Counted from the stretch's first letter, positions 8,868 through 20,444 are shown. The stretch: 64,000 nucleotides of DNA from Schistocerca nitens (GCF_023898315.1 NC_064621.1:18536501-18600500); one strand, 5' to 3'. Numbers and translations: made by a program. Notes: a model not told the origin generated them from the sequence alone.

Positions 8868-8900
8868 ACCGGTTTCGGCTTATGTAGAAGCCATCTTGAG
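8868..8900 (-). ncRNA. degenerate hammerhead-like motif
   Basis: On the minus strand: CUCAAGA in the core position (one G-to-C change from CUGANGA), then U, stem II GGCUU-CUACAU-AAGCC, GAAA, and palindromic ACCGGU. The layout matches the motif at 6113-6153, including the extra U before stem II, but a core base is mutated, so it should be inactive. Confidence 0.45.
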
Positions 8901-9119
8901 AATGTTTGGTTAGTAGAAGGCCTGTGCGGTGTGCAGACCTCCGTGGACAGCCTGTGGAACACGTGCGAGACACGGGGTCCAGTCACAAGACTGCTTACAT
9001 TCACATCTTAAGCTGCACAGGTCTAATCACCTTTGCATAACTACTGCAACGCATTTAATCTATTTATTCTAACCTTGATCTGTATCTACAATCTGTATCC
9101 GCCCTCCCTCCTCCCACCC

Positions 9120-9121
9120 CA

Positions 9122-9152
<31 letters not shown>

Positions 9153-9155
9153 TAC
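9120..9155. repeat. (AC)n microsatellite
   Basis: About 28 bp of AC repeat followed by three ACAT units. Open frames across it encode only alternating H and T residues. Confidence 0.9.
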
Positions 9156-9162
9156 ATATTTT

Positions 9163-9312
9163 CAGATACCAAACAAGCTATTTCTTGGTGTCTCTGGATG
9201 TGTCCTATTAGGCTGTCCCTTTCTTTAGCAGTTCATTAGACACGCAACCTATCCACCTAATCTTCAGCATTCTTCTGTGGCAACAACATCTTGTCTATAC
9301 TGTTTATCGACC
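9163..9312 (-). mobile_element. RTE-like LINE fragment, left part
   Basis: ATCCACCTAATCTTCAGCAT and TCTTCTGTGGCA match the C-terminal coding region of the RTE element at 23,507-25,327 (its 23,816-23,860), and CTGTTTATCGACC matches the next block. A second RTE fragment in the same orientation and continuing in order is found at 10530-10610, so a Tc1 pair may have landed between them. Confidence 0.7.
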
Positions 9313-9319
9313 ACTTTTC

Positions 9320-9741
9320 ATCGCCTTACAAGGCTCCGGTTCTTATGCAAGCAGTTATTCGGTTTGGTATTGATTGGCGGAGTTACTGGACGTCCCCATG
9401 AGCGATATCGTGCCAAATTCTGTCCAACTGGCGCGTTAGATCGTCAAAATCCGGACCCGGCTTGTAGGGCCTTGCCCATTATGCTCCAAACATTCCCGGT
9501 TGGGGTGAGATCCGGTGACCGTGCTAGCCAAGGCTGGGTTTGGCATGCACCAAGACAAACAGTAGAAACTCGGGCGGGCGGGCCATATCTTGCTAAATCG
9601 TAAGCCCGTGATGGCTTGGCAGAATGGGCAACAAAGAAAACCGGGCGTACAGTATCGTGGACGTACCGCTGTGGCGTAAGAGCGCCGCGGGTGAAGGGGT
9701 TCTGCTACGAAAAGAAATGACGTCCAGACCGTCGCTCTTCA
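9320..9741 (-). mobile_element. Tc1-like transposase relic, 3' half, reversed
   Basis: On the minus strand one reads GLDVISFRSRTP, ARSPDLTPTGNVW and IWHDIAHGDVQ, the second half of a Tc1 transposase including the third catalytic position (SPDL, with the catalytic D). Frame breaks interrupt it between 9,560 and 9,600. Its truncated 5' side abuts another Tc1 3' half in the opposite orientation. Confidence 0.8.
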
Positions 9742-10400
9742 GTGTTAGGCTGTGTGATGGGCGGTAGTCAGGTAGGTCTCCCACCATCGTCCAGGGAGCG
9801 TCCAGACACCTTTTCGGTCTGGAATTTCACTGACTGGAGTAGAATTGTCTTCAGTGCTGAGTCCCCCTTCGAACTGAGCCCGGTCATCAGCGAAGAAGTG
9901 TCTGGTGACGCCCCACACAGCTGTCCGACGCCTGTCCGACTGTCGGTGCCATTCGGCCAGACAGCCAGGAGTGATGGTCTCGGGAGTCATTTCTTTCCAC
10001 AGCAGAACCCCTTTGGCAGTCACCGACGGCACTCTTGCGGCACAGCGGTACGTCGACGATATTCTACGTCCCATTTTGTTGTCCTTCCTGGCAAGGCATC
10101 CTGGGATTACGCTTCAGAAAGATTATGTCCACCCTCACACGGCGACAATTCATATTGCTTCTCTTCTTGGACAGAAAGGTTGCCGGATCTCTCCCTAACT
10201 GAAAATGTTTGGAACATATAGGCAATCTACTGCAGATTTTGGACAGATTTTGGTACGACATCCCTCAGGAGAACATCCAGCAACTGTCAATCAATATCGA
10301 GGCGAAGAACTGCTTGCATGGGGACCAGAAGTGGCATAACGCCTTACTGACTTGCTCAATTTGTCAAACTCTTTCTTTCGAATAAATCCAACTTCTCTGA
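9742..10400 (+). mobile_element. Tc1-like transposase relic, 3' half, forward
   Basis: Plus-strand frames give GVISFHSRTPLAVTDGTL, YVDDILRPILL, RHPGITLQKDYVHPHTA (the second catalytic D retained) and TENVWNI, then a decayed C-terminus ending about 10,340. This is the same family as the preceding reversed copy. Together they form a head-to-head inverted pair. Frameshifts and stops make it inactive. Confidence 0.82.
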
Positions 10401-10529
10401 AATTATAATCGTTTGTTTGACTGTACATGAACAAAAATCTACCGATTTCTGTCCCATTCCGATAATTCATTCATCAAGAAGATTTTTCCTTAGAGTGCAT
10501 TTTGTGAAAAGATTAACTAATACTTAAAT

Positions 10530-10610
10530 CTGTATTTCATATTAACAAATGTTTCTTTTCCTTGCTATTGCCAGTCTGAGTTTTATATCCTCTTTACTGC
10601 TGGCATTGTG
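10530..10610 (-). mobile_element. RTE-like LINE fragment, right part
   Basis: TTAACAAATGTTTC, CCTTGCTATTGCCAGTCTG and TTTTATATCCTC match 23,970-24,035 of the RTE copy. Same orientation as the fragment at 9163-9312 and next in element order. Confidence 0.65.
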
Positions 10611-10929
10611 AATTATATTTCTGTCCAGAGAGCGAAATTCACATACTACATTTACGTAGTGCCGCATTTCCTAATGGAGAGTGGCGCACGAAATGCCATA
10701 CACTGACATTGTCTAATAAATATTTTATTTACAGTTTGGCATCGTTGGAATATTGTGACGAATAGCCGTAGTTCGTGCTTAGCTCAACAGAGGACAGTAC
10801 CTGCCAATATCAGATATGCGTGTCGCCACCGCTTCAGTTTAGCAAAACGGCTTACAAATGCCGGTTGACGCAAGAACAGGAAGTGACGACTACGTTGTTT
10901 TACGTATAAAGGGAGAGTGTATCACGTAC

Positions 10930-11640
10930 TCAGCGACGTTTGCGTGTTCATTTTCTTATGAGGTGGGCCTCCTGCAGACAGACCGTGTATAGACGAACCA
11001 CAAAATTTGAAACTAAGGGCAGTTTTTTTGGAGCAAAAGCAGACCTCGTGTCGACACAGTTCGTACTTCAGAGAATACTTCATGCTGACGTGAAAATATC
11101 CCCATGCAAAACGACAGTGTCGCACAAACTGATTGAAAATGTCAAGGACGGCAATTACACTTTGCGACTTTGGCTCTTACAAATGATCCTGCCCGTGACT
11201 TCTAACATATGGTTCATTGATGAAGTGTTCGTTCATCTGAACGGCAGCATCAATAGGCAGAATATCAGATTTTGGGCGCAAGAAGCTCCTCACGATTTAC
11301 ACTAGACTGAAAATCATGGAGAAGAAATGGGTGTATCGGGTACCATTTCCAGCCGTGGAATAACTGAGCCAGTGTTTTTCAACACTACGGTTAACAGTGA
11401 GCGCTGCATGGACGTGCAGAACAACTTTCTTTCGCAATGTTACGCAAGAGGGCTACCAATGGAGAGACAATGGTTCGTGCGAGACAGAGCTTATCCTCAA
11501 GAAGGTAACATTGTTCTGGATTTCCTGCACGGACATTTCGGATACCGCGTGATGTCCCACCGATATCCAGAACGTTTCCGGGGCGGTTCAATATGGCCAC
11601 CACGCAGCCTGGATATTAACCCCTGCGATTATTAACTGTT
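10930..11640 (+). pseudogene. mariner-family transposase relic (DD41D-like)
   Basis: From 10,940 a frame carries a degraded helix-turn-helix region, then NIWFIDEVFVHLNG with the first catalytic position (FIDE) and NRQNIRFW. A break at 11,305 leads to a second frame with GVSGTISSRGITEPVFF, RDRAYPQ (second D) and WPPRSLDINPCDY (third D). I count 42 residues between the second and third D, nearer the DD41D than the DD34D group. The stop at 11,305 and a truncated end show it is dead. No terminal inverted repeats were recognised. Confidence 0.8.
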
Positions 11641-12719
11641 GCTGACGTTCATATTATAACGTCAAGACACATTTCCAAATAGCTCTAGGAAAAGAGAGAG
11701 GCATTTAAAATTCACAACTAATTTGCAAAATGTAATTACGAAAGTATTCCAAAGAATACTTTTTGTCCGCTGAAAAATTACTGTAATACAAACAAGTAGA
11801 GAACGTTGAGCAGGTATCTGCGCACCTTGTGTCACATGGGCGACATTAGGATGGCGTTTAAGTATTTCGCAACACTCCACCTATGTCGTAAAAGTGAACT
11901 GCCGCAGTGTGTGCGTCCAGAGCAAGTGACTCCCTTCTGCAGATGCGGAGCACGGCTGAGAATGCTACAGAGTGAACGCGTTTATGACCGCTTCCTCATT
12001 TAAAACTTTATGACGCTGTCTGTTTCTCTAGGGAAGGGAAGAGGACATCATCTGGCACTGCAGGGGGATCGCCTTCTCCCGTAACTCAACGAGGGCTCTG
12101 GTGGCCAGTTGTATCGAGACGGAGCACTCTCGCCCCTCCCCCCACATAACAATAAACCTCCGTTTCTAGACGTCAACCTGATTCAACGTTGGATAGGTCG
12201 TACGGAATGCTTACCGCTAAAGCCCTCGTTGTGAGACTATACAGGCAACACACAGAGAGACTTTCTCTTGTGCAGACACGCACATAAGTAAGAGGGTCCT
12301 CATTTCCGTTCCTAGAAGTGGCAAAGTGCGGTTTGGTGAAGGATCACAACTGAGAATCGTATTGATCACACTAGGAGATCTACTTCGGGAGTAAACAGTG
12401 TTTCATTACGATGATTAGTTTCTGTTACTACCGTTTCATTGTAAGCTGCTTCACAATGTAACAGGAAGGGGAGGGCATGGGGTAATGCACTGTTAACATT
12501 TCAAACCACAACAGTGACAACATGGTTAATAGCTACTTATTCATACGTTCTGTCAAGTCTTGAGTGTAGGATGGGGGAAGCGGCTGTTAATCGCAACAGA
12601 TTTAGTCACACATAAGCAACATTAGGAGAGCGGCAGGAAACGCTACACCGTATGGAGGGGCGCGACTCAGTTATTAAGTAGAAATGTGAAAATGCATATT
12701 TACGCGCCGGAGTTGCTAG
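11641..12719. other. unassigned sequence
   Basis: No gene or named repeat seen. It contains a CGCCCCTCCCCCC tract near 12,130 and no convincing coding frame. Confidence 0.45.
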
Positions 12720-13830
12720 AGGAGCGTCAGTCCGGCCAAAACATTGTGACCACTGCCCATTGCGACGTGGGATGCGTCCTGTGACGTTGCGGACACATGG
12801 CGAGGTAACCAAGCATGCGAGCGGACCAGACACGGACGGAGGATCACCCTAGCGAAGATATCGGCTCCAAATGGGGAAATCCACTGATATAAGCAAAGGG
12901 TAGAGCCTGTGAACGCGTATCTGGAGAATGGCGAACCTGGTCGAATGTTATGTTCCAGTGCTACTGTCGTCAGCACCTACGGAAGTTGGTAAGAAAGACA
13001 GTGAAGCTATCACGAGGCGCTAAATAGTTGGACTTCCACGATTCTTCACACACCGTGGGATCCGAAGGCTTGTCTGCTCTGTAAAGAAGGACAGATGGTG
13101 ACGTGTGGCATCTCTGCCGAAAGATACGATGCTGGTGCACGCACGAGTGTTTCGGAGCGCACCGTTCCACGTACACTGCTGAACATGCAGCTCCCAGCGA
13201 GGTCGCCCTACGTGTTCACGTTATGAACCAACGGCATGGCCACAAGACCATCGGGATTCGACCGTCGATCAACGGCATCTGCACAAACTGCGTCACCGAG
13301 GAGAAAGGCGGCTCTAAACGTGCAGCTGACCACTTACACAGGCTGGTGAGGACAGCATTACGCCACGAAGGCGTTCTCCTGCGCCTGCGTGGGGCCTGTG
13401 GTAGTAATGGAAGACAACGACAGCTGCAAACCCCCGGCTTCCCTTCATGTTTGATGTCTTCCCCGGCGGCCATGTCATCTTTCAGCAGTATAACTGTCCC
13501 TGTCTTGGAGCTTGAAACGTGCTACAGTAGTTTGAGGAGCGTCATAGTGAACTCACGTTGATGTCTCGCCGACCAAATTCCCCTGATATAAATCCTTTGG
13601 AAGCCTTTTGGATCGTTAACGGACACCATCGCCCCTTACGAAAATCAGAGTCCCGTCATATACAAGAATTACATGACCTGTGCGTAGACATTTAATGCCA
13701 CATACCTCCACAAACCTACCAAAAACTGTCGGATCCCTGATCGCAGAATCAGCGGTTTATTTCGTTCCAAAGACGGACAAAGAGGTTATTACGGATGTGG
13801 TCATAATGTGTGTACCTGCCTCAACAGATG
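12720..13830 (+). mobile_element. Tc1-like element relic
   Basis: Plus-strand frames include GARTSVSERTVPRTLL (the second DNA-binding helix region), then a deletion, then FPGGHVIFQQYNCP near the second catalytic site and RRPNSPDINPLEAFW (third catalytic D retained). The C-terminus is degraded by about 13,750. At least four frame changes and an internal deletion between about 13,260 and 13,320 make it non-functional. The GC-rich upstream block (12,720-12,960) appears to be its leader. Confidence 0.78.
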
Positions 13831-13921
13831 GACCGTTGTGTTGCAGGCATCCGGTACTTGAACCTGTGCGGTTAATTATGGAAAATAAACACGCGGGAAT
13901 TGGGAAAGACGCCACGAATTT

Positions 13922-14627
13922 GTCCGTTCGCTTACATTACCGTAGAACCTAGACGATAAAAGTGAGACATAATCGTGGTATAATGCAAAAATCATAATGG
14001 TAATACATATAAAAAATTTTACTTAAATGAAAACGTCGTATGTGGGCGTCAAATAATGGGCGTATCAGTAGTGGTGTCATGCTGCACATAGCACAGCTAT
14101 CTTAGTGCCATAAAGAAAATTTGACATAACAATCTGCTTAAAAGCCAAGAGTGGCAAAATCATAAGCTACCTCCGTATTAATAAGCATGAAATACCTGCG
14201 GTGGTAGATACGAAACATGATGTAAGCTGAACTATTTGTAGTGAAGTGTAAAATAGGTATATAATATACAGGGATGGAAATGTATTAGCACATGGCTACG
14301 TGTCGTTCAGATACAGTCTGTCAAGGTGTCCGTGATATATAAGCAGATGTCTCTGTGTGGCTCAGATAAGGCAAGAATAATCATTAAACAGGTTACGACG
14401 TTTAAGAAGATTGTTAAATCACTTACTTTCATTATGAGAACAACAGACTGCATTACTATGTATAATATGATCCCATCAATCGCGTATCCCACTTTTGATT
14501 TCCTATGTATGCCATACTTCATTTAAGTAACAAATTTTTGCATGTACTACTGGCAAAATTTTGCCTTACCCCACGGTTCTGTGATTTTCTATCGTCTGGA
14601 TTGTATATAAAAGTAAGCGAACGGTCC
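13922..14627. mobile_element. non-autonomous TIR element (MITE-like)
   Basis: GTCCGTTCGCTTAC (13922-13935) faces GTAAGCGAACGGTC (14613-14626), with a second paired block further in, TAGACGATAAA against TATCGTCTGG. The inverted termini are about 40 bp with mismatches around a 0.7-kb AT-rich interior with no transposase. The target duplication is unclear, so the superfamily is not assigned. Confidence 0.62.
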
Positions 14628-15720
14628 AGTTACTAGTACACCTCCATGTTCTCTTGATTTCACTTTCCATCATCTACCACACAAGTTCATGCACCAGAAG
14701 CCTATCGCACCACGGCCTATCTGTTCATGCAAATACATAAAATGTATTCGCAAATTGTGAATACGGCACCACCACAGCTACACAATTTAATGGAAACAAA
14801 TGAAAATTTGTACCGCATCCTCAAATCCATAATTCCCGCTTTACGCGAGCGGTTACCTTAACCGCTTAGGCTATCCGAACAACAGTTAATTTCCTCGTCA
14901 GGCTGCCTCGGCTTTGGCACGAAATCCACACAGCTGCCGATTTGATCCCAGCAAATTTTGTAGCTGTTGTGGTACGGCATTCACAATTTGTGAATGCATT
15001 TCATGCTTTAATGCGGATATAAATTGTCATTAGTGTGTGCTCCTGTCCGTGCAGCAGGTAGTGGAGTATTTGAAAGACATTTTTAAAGCGCGATTTCATT
15101 TCTGTAAGCCGTCAGGCCTCTTTCTCGACGGGACGTTAACTCCAATCTTCCTTCCTTGCTGTAATTCGCCTTCTTATTGTAATACATTACATTGTCAACA
15201 TATTCAGCGATTAGATTTATTGACCTATTCAGTTTTAAAAAATTCCGCATGATATCTTTAAACAGGCTTTAAATTGAAAGTGCCTTTGAAGCTATGCAGC
15301 AGAACTGTTTTAGTAATTCAGCCATTTGTCATCCGTGGGACGTGATCACTTCAGTTTACTCCGTATTTATTTACAATGTACCTGTAACTCATTAATTCCA
15401 TGTCTGATGTTCGCATTTTTGTTGTACTCGATGGTGAAGATGCCGCTATGCAGGGTGCTCAGAAGTATTCTCAAAAGCTTGTAAGGGTCTTAATAATGTT
15501 AAGAAAAAAATCCGATAGATTGCGCCGTTCCTGAATTAATTACGACTGAATTTAGCCGATTAGATTCTAGCGGCTCGCCAGAGGCGAATGTCGCCAAACT
15601 CTTTCTTCGTTTGGTTTCCTAAATCCGAAGAAGAGAGCGATACAAAAATTAGACAAGAGACGGTAGTAAGGACCGAAGCCCAGCTAAGGGCGGACCAGTC
15701 TGGTGCGAAAAAGTGACAAC
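14628..15720. other. unassigned sequence
   Basis: No gene or repeat family recognised. Confidence 0.45.
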
Positions 15721-16473
15721 TGTATCTGGTGGCCGGCCGCGGTGGTCGAGCGGTTCTAGGCGCTTCAGTCTGGAACCGCGCAGCTGCTACGGTCGCAGGT
15801 TCGAATCCTACCTTGGGCATGGATGTGTGTGATGTCCTTAGGTTAGTTAGGTTTAAGTTGTTCTAAGTTCTAGGGGACTGATTGTGGTGCCACCGCCAGA
15901 CACCACACTTGCTAGGTGGTAGACTTTAAATCGGCCGCGGTCCGTTAGTATACGTCGGACCCGCGTGTCGCCACTATCAGTGATTGCAGACCGAGCGCCG
16001 CCACACGGCAGGTCTAGTCTAGAGAGACTCCCTAGCACTCGCCCCAGTTGTACAGCCGACTTTGCTGGCGATGGTTCACTGTCTACATATTCTGTCATTT
16101 GCAGAGACGACAGTTTAGCATAGCCTTCAGCTACGTCATTTGCCACGACCTAGCAAGGCGCCATATTCAGTTACTATGAATGTATTCTGAACATATAATA
16201 TTGTGAATCATGTACCGTCAAGAGCGACGTTCATCATTAATGGATTAAAGTTAAGTATCAAACTAACTACGTCCGCTTTCTGAATTCTAATTCCTTGTCA
16301 TGTTCCAGACCTCACGTCAGTATAGTCCTTCCCTCCTCACGCCAGCCTGCGTGAGCTAACACGCGTGCATTTCGGCCTCCTCTAGTAACACGGTGTAGGC
16401 TCTTCTGGCAACACAACACTGATGACCTCAGATGTTAAGTCCTATAGTGCTCAGAGCCATTATGTATCTGGTG
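15721..16473 (+). mobile_element. SINE-A copy 6, split by a solo LTR
   Basis: The head and body at 15732-15882 resume as GATGACCTCAGATG at 16421 and end at 16462. The SINE has an exact 11-bp target duplication, TGTATCTGGTG (15721-15731 and 16463-16473). An LTR sits between the two parts, so the SINE is the older insertion. Confidence 0.95.
15878..16423. mobile_element. solo LTR-like element, 536 bp
   Basis: The element 15883-16418 begins TGTGGTGCC and ends CAACACAACA (TG...CA), and is flanked by a 5-bp duplication CTGAT (15878-15882 and 16419-16423) made from the host SINE. This is the signature of a solo LTR left by recombination of an LTR retrotransposon. There is no internal region or tRNA primer site. 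Orientation and superfamily (Gypsy- or BEL-like) are not decided. Confidence 0.85.
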
Positions 16474-17240
16474 AGCCACTTGAATTCGTGCGCGCGACGG
16501 CTTGGTTGGCTAACTTCAGTGCTAATTAACTCTGAAACGTTGTCACGTGTTGAATTTTTCTCTTAACACTTATGGCCAGCGCAACCTACCCAGAAACACC
16601 CCGACAAGTTTTTCAGATTGTTTCTGACCGCCCAGTGTAACAGAAATCTCATTTGAGAGTGATGTAACCTACAGCTTTCACTGTTATGGTATTTACTCGC
16701 CAGTAAGTACTAACTTAAATAAATCGCTGGATACAAGTATTTGGATAAGGATTTAAAGTCTACAGGAAAATAAACTAAGTGCAATAAACTGACAATAGAA
16801 ATGGCAGAAATTCAGTGATGGTCGCAGTATACATCAATGGCGGTAATAACTTCATCATATTCTGACTGTCATCTGAGCCATGTCCGGTCAGAGTCCAGCA
16901 GCAGTGGCTGTGAAGTCGTTGTGGCAGTGTAGCTAGCGATGATCTGCTTGAGGTCGCTGGCCAAAGGGAACTGACTTCCGCCTGCTCTGTGGCCGTTATC
17001 ATGACCATTTTGATAGTCCCCGCGGCTGCCGGTCTTGGCATGGCCGTATCGTAGTTACCGCTGTTTGTGGCAGAGCAGCTAAACCGGTGTCTGTTGTTCT
17101 TATGTGAAGAGCAGAGTATTGTTTCAATGCTAGCCGACCTTCACTCTCTGTGACAAGACAGGTAGAAAACAATAAAGAAGTATCGACGGTAGTCTTGCAG
17201 CAGGGATAACATTGAGAGTGGCTCCCCTGGCCTTTTCAGT
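16474..17240. other. unassigned sequence
   Basis: No gene or repeat family recognised. Confidence 0.45.
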
Positions 17241-17656
17241 TGTACTTAGAATGGCTCAAATGGCTCTGAGCTCTGTGGGACTTAATATCTGAGGTCAGAT
17301 TCGGTTGTCTGGGGAAGGAGACCAGACAGCGTGGTCATCGGTCTCATCGGATTAGGGAAGGATGGGGAAGGAAGTCGGCCGTGCCCTTTCAAATGAACCA
17401 TCCCGCCATTTGCCTGGAGCGATTTAGGGACATCACGGAAAACCTAAATCAGGATGGCCGGACGCGGGATTGAACCGTCGTCCTCCCGAATGCGAGTCCA
17501 GTGCTAGAGCTTAGAACTACTTAAACCTGGGTAACCTAAGGACATCACACACATCCATGCCCGAGGCAGGATTCGAACCTGCGACCGTAGCAGTCGCGCG
17601 GTTCTGGACTGAAGCGCCTAGAACCGCTCGGTCACGACGTCCGGCTGTACTTAGAA
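17241..17656 (-). mobile_element. SINE-A copy 7, containing a different SINE
   Basis: Minus-strand SINE-A with an exact 11-bp target duplication TGTACTTAGAA (17241-17251 and 17646-17656). Its middle is interrupted at about 17297-17512 by a second SINE family. About 14 bp of SINE-A (the CATCAGTCCCCTAGA block) is missing at the junction. Confidence 0.93.
17297..17512 (-). mobile_element. SINE-C copy 1, nested in SINE-A
   Basis: Read on the minus strand: a box-B-like GGTTCAATCCCGCG head region with TGGACTCGCATTCGGGAGG, then CATCCTGATTTAGG, GGGATGGTTCATTTG and CGATGACCACGCTGTC. A tRNA-derived head precedes a conserved body. The head lacks box A, and there is no clean target duplication, so the junction may be a deletion-associated insertion. 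Confidence 0.75.
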
Positions 17657-19182
17657 GGATTACTATGTGAAGTATTCAAGTGCATGTAGTTGTGTGCAGA
17701 AGTTGGGTAACTTTTACCGTAACCGTTTTAACTTCTTTTTAAATACATCATCTGATGTGCTAAGAAGTGGTCACTGGTTACGACACCACCAGCGAACACT
17801 CCCACCCCACCCCTTCCACACACACTTACCCTTCAGACTCTTTAAACAATCGAGTTCCCGCATGTGAAAGAGCTTCAAACATCTCATTGCCTTACAAAAG
17901 ATCCAATGTGTCAAATATTTGACGTTAAGCATGTGAAACTTTTATGGTAGAAGAGGCACTTAAGAGGTAATAAATAAAAACATCATGCCTCATGCTGAAC
18001 TTTGCAGCACGAACAGCGAAAATGGAATAAGTGATAAACTTTATTTCCATTTTTTTTTTTTTAGATATCAGCAAGGAAAACTTTCGAAAAGGTTTGAAAT
18101 TACGTGTAAAGTTAGTTGGAAGTCAGTATCTGCCCTCATTCTCGAATCATGGATGAATATAGTTTGGGAAACGTGTGCGCCATGAGTTCTCGATATTAAA
18201 ACTTCTCTCGTTTTAAAACAGTGTAAGATTATACCTCTTAATTAGTAGATTATGACAGCATTTTAAATTTGTAAATTCAGTCAATAATTGTATGAAATAC
18301 TGAAGATCTAATTGTTCTTGTTCCTGTAATCCGCTAGGTAGACAACCTGCAAAAAGGTGATCGTATTAGGAGTTTAGAAATATAATCTCAAGTTGAAGGA
18401 TACGTCGCATTTGCGATGTAAAATCGCGAATGTGGTGTGTCATTTTCAGCTGTACAAAATTTTCATATGAACTATAGGTTAAATATCGCTTCACATTATA
18501 CTTCATAACCAGCACTATAGTGCAAGGCTTCATGTTGCACAATTCTTTTCATTTAATAACTACAGCAAAAGGCCACTAACAGGCCAGTTCGAGAATTTAT
18601 TTGATGTATGTATCTATCAGTTGTGCTCTTCGTTTCTTATGTTTCATTTTGCTATGGTCTCCACACAGTTGTATGATAGGGACATGGAACTTGGAAGTTC
18701 GTTTTGTCTTTTTATATACATTATGGTATTTCCATATATACGCATTATTTCTGGTGTCATATTGTTGTATAATAATATGTACATACAATATTGCTGTCAC
18801 GTTTCGTGCCTTCCCATGACCTAGTCCGCGAACCTAATAAACGTTTCTGATTGCCCCTACTCCTACCAATGCATTTTATGAATTTTTTTATTAAGTCAAC
18901 TAATTTTTACTACAAGATATAAAACCATTTCTTTAAAGTCACTTCTGCCATTACACTGATTTTTATTTGCAGTGTTACATTTACACGATCATGATTTCGA
19001 CTTTAAAGTGCCATTATCGAGTGTTTTAACGTTATATAGTGCCTAAGATGGCATATTGTCGTATTTAAAATATACTATTAGACACATTGTCTAAGGGTCA
19101 ATATTTCTGGTAAAAGCCTACTGCTTTGTTTTATCACTGAGTATACCATCTTGACTGAATGACAGTTGGCTAAGTGTCAATT
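17657..19182. other. unassigned AT-rich sequence
   Basis: No gene or repeat family recognised. It includes a (T)n run at 18,050. Confidence 0.45.
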
Positions 19183-19297
19183 TTACACTTAAACCTAACA
19201 CAGAGGCATTCCCGAGGCAGGATTCAAACCTACGATCGTAGGAGCAGCGCGGTTCCGGACTGAAGCGCCTAGAACCGCTCGGCCACAGCGGCCGGCC
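19183..19297 (-). mobile_element. SINE-A fragment
   Basis: The tRNA-like head is present (CCGAGGCAGGATTCAAACC to GCGGCCGGCC), joined by an internal deletion to ACTTAAACCTAAC from the body. The outer 3' part is missing. Confidence 0.82.
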
Positions 19298-20066
19298 TTC
19301 GGTTGGTTTTCCGATATTTGAGCGCACGGTGCTGTGGGGAGAGGTGTGGTTGTGGTCTGTTGGCTGGTTGGCGCTCCGGCGGCCCGGTGTGCAGTCTGGT
19401 TGTGGGCGGTCGCTCTGCCTCCTCCTGTCACGTGGGCGGTGGGGCTGCGGCCGGAGAGGTGCGCGGGTTCGGCGACTGTGTGCGGCATCTAGTGAGAGGG
19501 CGGTGGTCTCGTCTGTGCTGCCGAACGATCTGAAGCTGGCTCTGGAATGTACCAGTCTGCAATTGTTTGTCGGCGAATTTATTTTATTATTTGTCTCCGG
19601 TGACGCCGAGGCGTCCGTCATCCCCTTTCAGCTTTCATTGAGGCTCGATGTGAGTTGCAGTTTCTGCTCACCTCTAAGTGCCGTTGCTCGTCACTGAAAT
19701 TTTGTAATACCTGAAAGACGCATTTCATTGTCCTGGGTTTTTAATATCTCATTCAGAAAGAAAAATTCTGAGTTGTTTCTGCTTTTATATATTATAAGGT
19801 GTCCTGCTTCTGTGTGAGTTTATCTCCATTTATTGTTTGTACGGTTCTTAAGATCTATGTAAATAGGGTTTTTAATTTTTTTATTGTTTGGGGTGGGGTT
19901 TGACACCCTTAGGTATTTTGTCTGTTTAGTAATGTTTCAAATCTGGGACAATTATGTATATTATTCTGGGGTAACAGCAGTTTGCTGTTGTCCTGCAACT
20001 GTTAAGTAAAATCCGTTGGAAATTACAAGCCACAGTTTGTGTTTGGTTGCTAATTATTTTCTTGTC
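19298..20066. other. unassigned GC-rich to T-rich region
   Basis: A G-rich, CpG-containing block (19,320-19,530) grades into T-rich sequence. Frames on both strands overlap over the GC-rich part. It may be a retroelement leader or LTR, but nothing specific is recognised. Confidence 0.4.
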
Positions 20067-20253
20067 TTTATTGAGTTGAGTGGCCGAGCGGTTCTAGGCA
20101 CTTCAGTCTGGAACCACGCGACCGCTACGGTCGCAGGTTCGAATCCTGCCTCGGCCATAGATGTGTGTGAGGTTTAAGTAGTTCTAAGTTCTAGGGGACT
20201 AATGACCTCAGATGTTCAGTCCCATATTTGAACCATTTTTTTTATTGAGTTGA
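20067..20253 (+). mobile_element. SINE-A copy 8, internally deleted
   Basis: SINE-A at 20080-20240 with an exact 13-bp duplication TTTATTGAGTTGA (20067-20079 and 20241-20253). It lacks the GATGTCCTTAGGTTAGTTA block and part of the tail (CCCATATTTGAACC). Confidence 0.94.
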
Positions 20254-20444
20254 AGTATCCTCGAGCGTCTGTCACACATCACACTAATGGTGATATTTTC
20301 GAAACGCGTCGTTAAATGAGAGGTCACAAAAATACCTGTGGCTATTCTACTATTATAATAGCGTCCGTAATAGCTATTCCCATACTCCTCTCTAGCTGAA
20401 GGCTACAATAGAAGGAATCGACAGTAATTTCCTAGTACATCACC

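Noticed and set aside
9120..9155. CRISPR-like or tandem array
   Set aside because: It is a simple dinucleotide repeat; no spaced direct repeats of CRISPR type occur anywhere in this eukaryotic window.
15883..16418. MITE or DNA transposon instead of LTR
   Set aside because: TG...CA ends, a 5-bp duplication and lack of long inverted termini fit a solo LTR better.
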